Source of the DNA: Deltaproteobacteria bacterium
GTDB lineage: Bacteria; Desulfobacterota; Desulfobacteria; Desulfobacterales; Desulfatibacillaceae
Length of the DNA stretch: 6,576 bases
Assembly: GCA_019308705.1 (NCBI GenBank)
Contig: JAFDHW010000143.1
Coordinates: forward strand, 1-6,576
Direction: 5' to 3'
Position 1 is the stretch's first letter; each line of letters begins with the position of its first letter. Below the pieces are notes generated by a model that saw only the letters and a list, made by a program, of their open reading frames with translations, was not told the DNA's origin and searched no databases. Positions 5,727 to 6,576 of this stretch are shown here, piece by piece. The translations under genes were made by a program, and so were the position numbers.

Positions 5727-6576
5727 GGCAGCACCCGGGTTTCGGGGATGGGCACCACGAACTTCCCGCCCCAGCCGCGGACGGGAGCCATCTGCTCCAC
5801 GATTTCGTCGGCCAGGTTCCAGGGCAGGATGAGCACGTAGTCCGGTTTGGTTTCTGCGATCTTCTCCGGCGCGTACACGGGGATGCGGGTGCCGGGAAGG
5901 AACGTTCCCTGCTTGCGGGGGCTTCGGTCCACGGTGTACGCCAACAGGTCCGTGCGGACCCCGCAGAAATTCAGCAGGGTGTTTCCCTTGGCCGGCGCGC
6001 CGTAGCCCACCACCTGCTTTCCTTGTTCCTTGGCCTGGATAAGAAAGGTCAACAGCTTTCGCTTCACCCCGTGGACCCTGGGGGCGAAATCCCCGTACCC
6101 GGAAAGCGTGTCCAAGCCCGCGGCGCGTTCCTGCTCCACCAGGGCCGCCACCGCCGGGGAGGGCTTGCGGCCCGCCTCCGCGTGGGCGGCGTGGATCCGG
6201 AGCGACCCCCCGTGGGTTGGCAGTTGTTCCACGTGGAACACCGGCAGCCCGTGGGCCGTGAAAATCCTGCGCGCCGTGTGGAAGGAAAAATAGGAAAAGT
6301 GCTCGTTGTAGATGGTGTCGAACTGGTTTTCCTCCATGAGGCGCAACAGGTGGGGAAACTCCAGGGTGGCCACCCCGTTTTCCGCCAACAGGATCTTGAT
6401 ACCCCCTACGAAATCGTTTACGTCCGGCACGTGGGCCAGCACGTTGTTTACCACCAGCAGGTCAGCGCGCCTGCATTCGTCCTTCAGCTTTTGGGCCAGG
6501 TTTCGGCCGAAGAAGGCGCACACCGTTTCCACGCCCTTTTCTCGGGCCGCGGCGGCCACGGTGGCCGCGGGCTCCA
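5723..6576 (-). CDS. Nucleotide-sugar C-methyltransferase, N-terminus cut by window edge
   Basis: C-terminal ~284 residues of a SAM-dependent sugar C-methyltransferase of the TylC3/NovU/TcaB9 type (Methyltransf_13/12/14 architecture, usually about 410 residues). The frame stays open to the right edge: codons at 6560-6574 encode Glu-Pro-Ala-Ala-Thr, fitting the GxEPA SAM-binding segment. The missing part would contain the N-terminal zinc-binding Cys domain and the first Rossmann Gly-rich loop. Visible motifs: NNVLAHVPDV (about 6419-6448); YNEHFSYFS (6284-6310), whose Glu-His pair corresponds to the proposed catalytic residues of TcaB9; LPTHGGSLR just after; and GYGAPAKGNTLLN (about 5969-6007) of the C-terminal domain. 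These enzymes methylate C3 (or C5) next to a 4-keto group of a dTDP-sugar to give a branched sugar. First visible gene of the operon. It contains a perfect parS palindrome at 6225-6240. Confidence 0.9.
   Translation of the reverse strand, partial: EPAATVAAAAREKGVETVCAFFGRNLAQKLKDECRRADLLVVNNVLAHVPDVNDFVGGIKILLAENGVATLEFPHLLRLMEENQFDTIYNEHFSYFSFHTARRIFTAHGLPVFHVEQLPTHGGSLRIHAAHAEAGRKPSPAVAALVEQERAAGLDTLSGYGDFAPRVHGVKRKLLTFLIQAKEQGKQVVGYGAPAKGNTLLNFCGVRTDLLAYTVDRSPRKQGTFLPGTRIPVYAPEKIAETKPDYVLILPWNLADEIVEQMAPVRGWGGKFVVPIPETRVLP
6225..6240. other. parS: parS centromere site (ParB-binding palindrome) inside the methyltransferase gene
   Basis: TGTTCCACGTGGAACA is a perfect 16-bp palindrome. It matches the bacterial parS consensus TGTTNCACGTGNAACA at every defined base, in the form used by many proteobacterial ParB proteins. 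A given 16-mer is expected about 1.5 millionths of a time in a random sequence of this length. On the coding strand it spells Val-Phe-His-Val-Glu-Gln, within the conserved segment before LPTHGGSLR. No parA or parB gene is in this window. Confidence 0.85.

Noticed and set aside
6428..6433. Third CACGTG hexamer, considered as another parS
   Set aside because: The flanks (GGCCC-type bases instead of GTTNC and GNAAC) do not match the parS arms, so only the central hexamer is shared.
1..6576. CRISPR arrays, tRNA/rRNA genes, insertion sequences, phage genes, toxin-antitoxin or defence systems
   Set aside because: I saw no regularly spaced repeats, no RNA gene signatures, no transposase motifs and no room between genes. 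The window is wholly taken by the sugar locus.

Overview
This is a high-G+C bacterial window, filled almost completely by a surface-polysaccharide / nucleotide-sugar cluster. The only non-coding gaps inside it are 6 bases (1131-1136) and 1 base (5186), so there is no long intergenic stretch. Base composition, codon use and gene content suggest a Gram-negative bacterium, possibly of the Desulfobacterota or another proteobacterial lineage. That placement is a guess from style, not from a marker gene.

Layout: a PLP-dependent sugar aminotransferase of the DegT/perosamine-synthase type (12-1130) runs on the + strand. It converges tail to tail with a six-gene operon on the - strand. In transcription order, the operon holds: (1) a sugar C-methyltransferase cut by the right edge (5723-6576); (2) an RmlC-type dTDP-sugar epimerase (5187-5726); (3) an ATP-grasp ligase (4148-5185); (4) a fusion of a dual-specificity-phosphatase-like domain to an extended-SDR nucleotide-sugar epimerase/dehydratase fold (2919-4151); (5) a family 2 glycosyltransferase (2072-2929); (6) a polytopic membrane protein of the LPG-synthase-TM / AglD-like family (1137-2075). 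Adjacent genes overlap by 4 or 11 bases or are 1 base apart, which implies one transcript and translational coupling. Its promoter lies beyond the right edge.

The genes fit together as a route to a modified (amino-, C-methyl-, epimerised) deoxysugar. The glycosyltransferase would transfer the sugar and the membrane protein may help handle the lipid-linked product. The ATP-grasp enzyme could attach an amino acid or other carboxylate to the sugar.

The most striking signal is not a gene. A perfect 16-bp palindrome at 6225-6240 inside the methyltransferase gene equals the ParB-binding centromere site parS. A second near-perfect parS lies at 4509-4524 inside the ATP-grasp gene. Two such sites 1.7 kb apart would place this locus in the origin-proximal, ParB-loaded part of a chromosome (or on a replicon with its own parS). 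Other notable features are the phosphatase-SDR fusion with the SDR catalytic Tyr replaced by Arg, and mononucleotide runs (C9 and A8) just after the starts of the last two operon genes.
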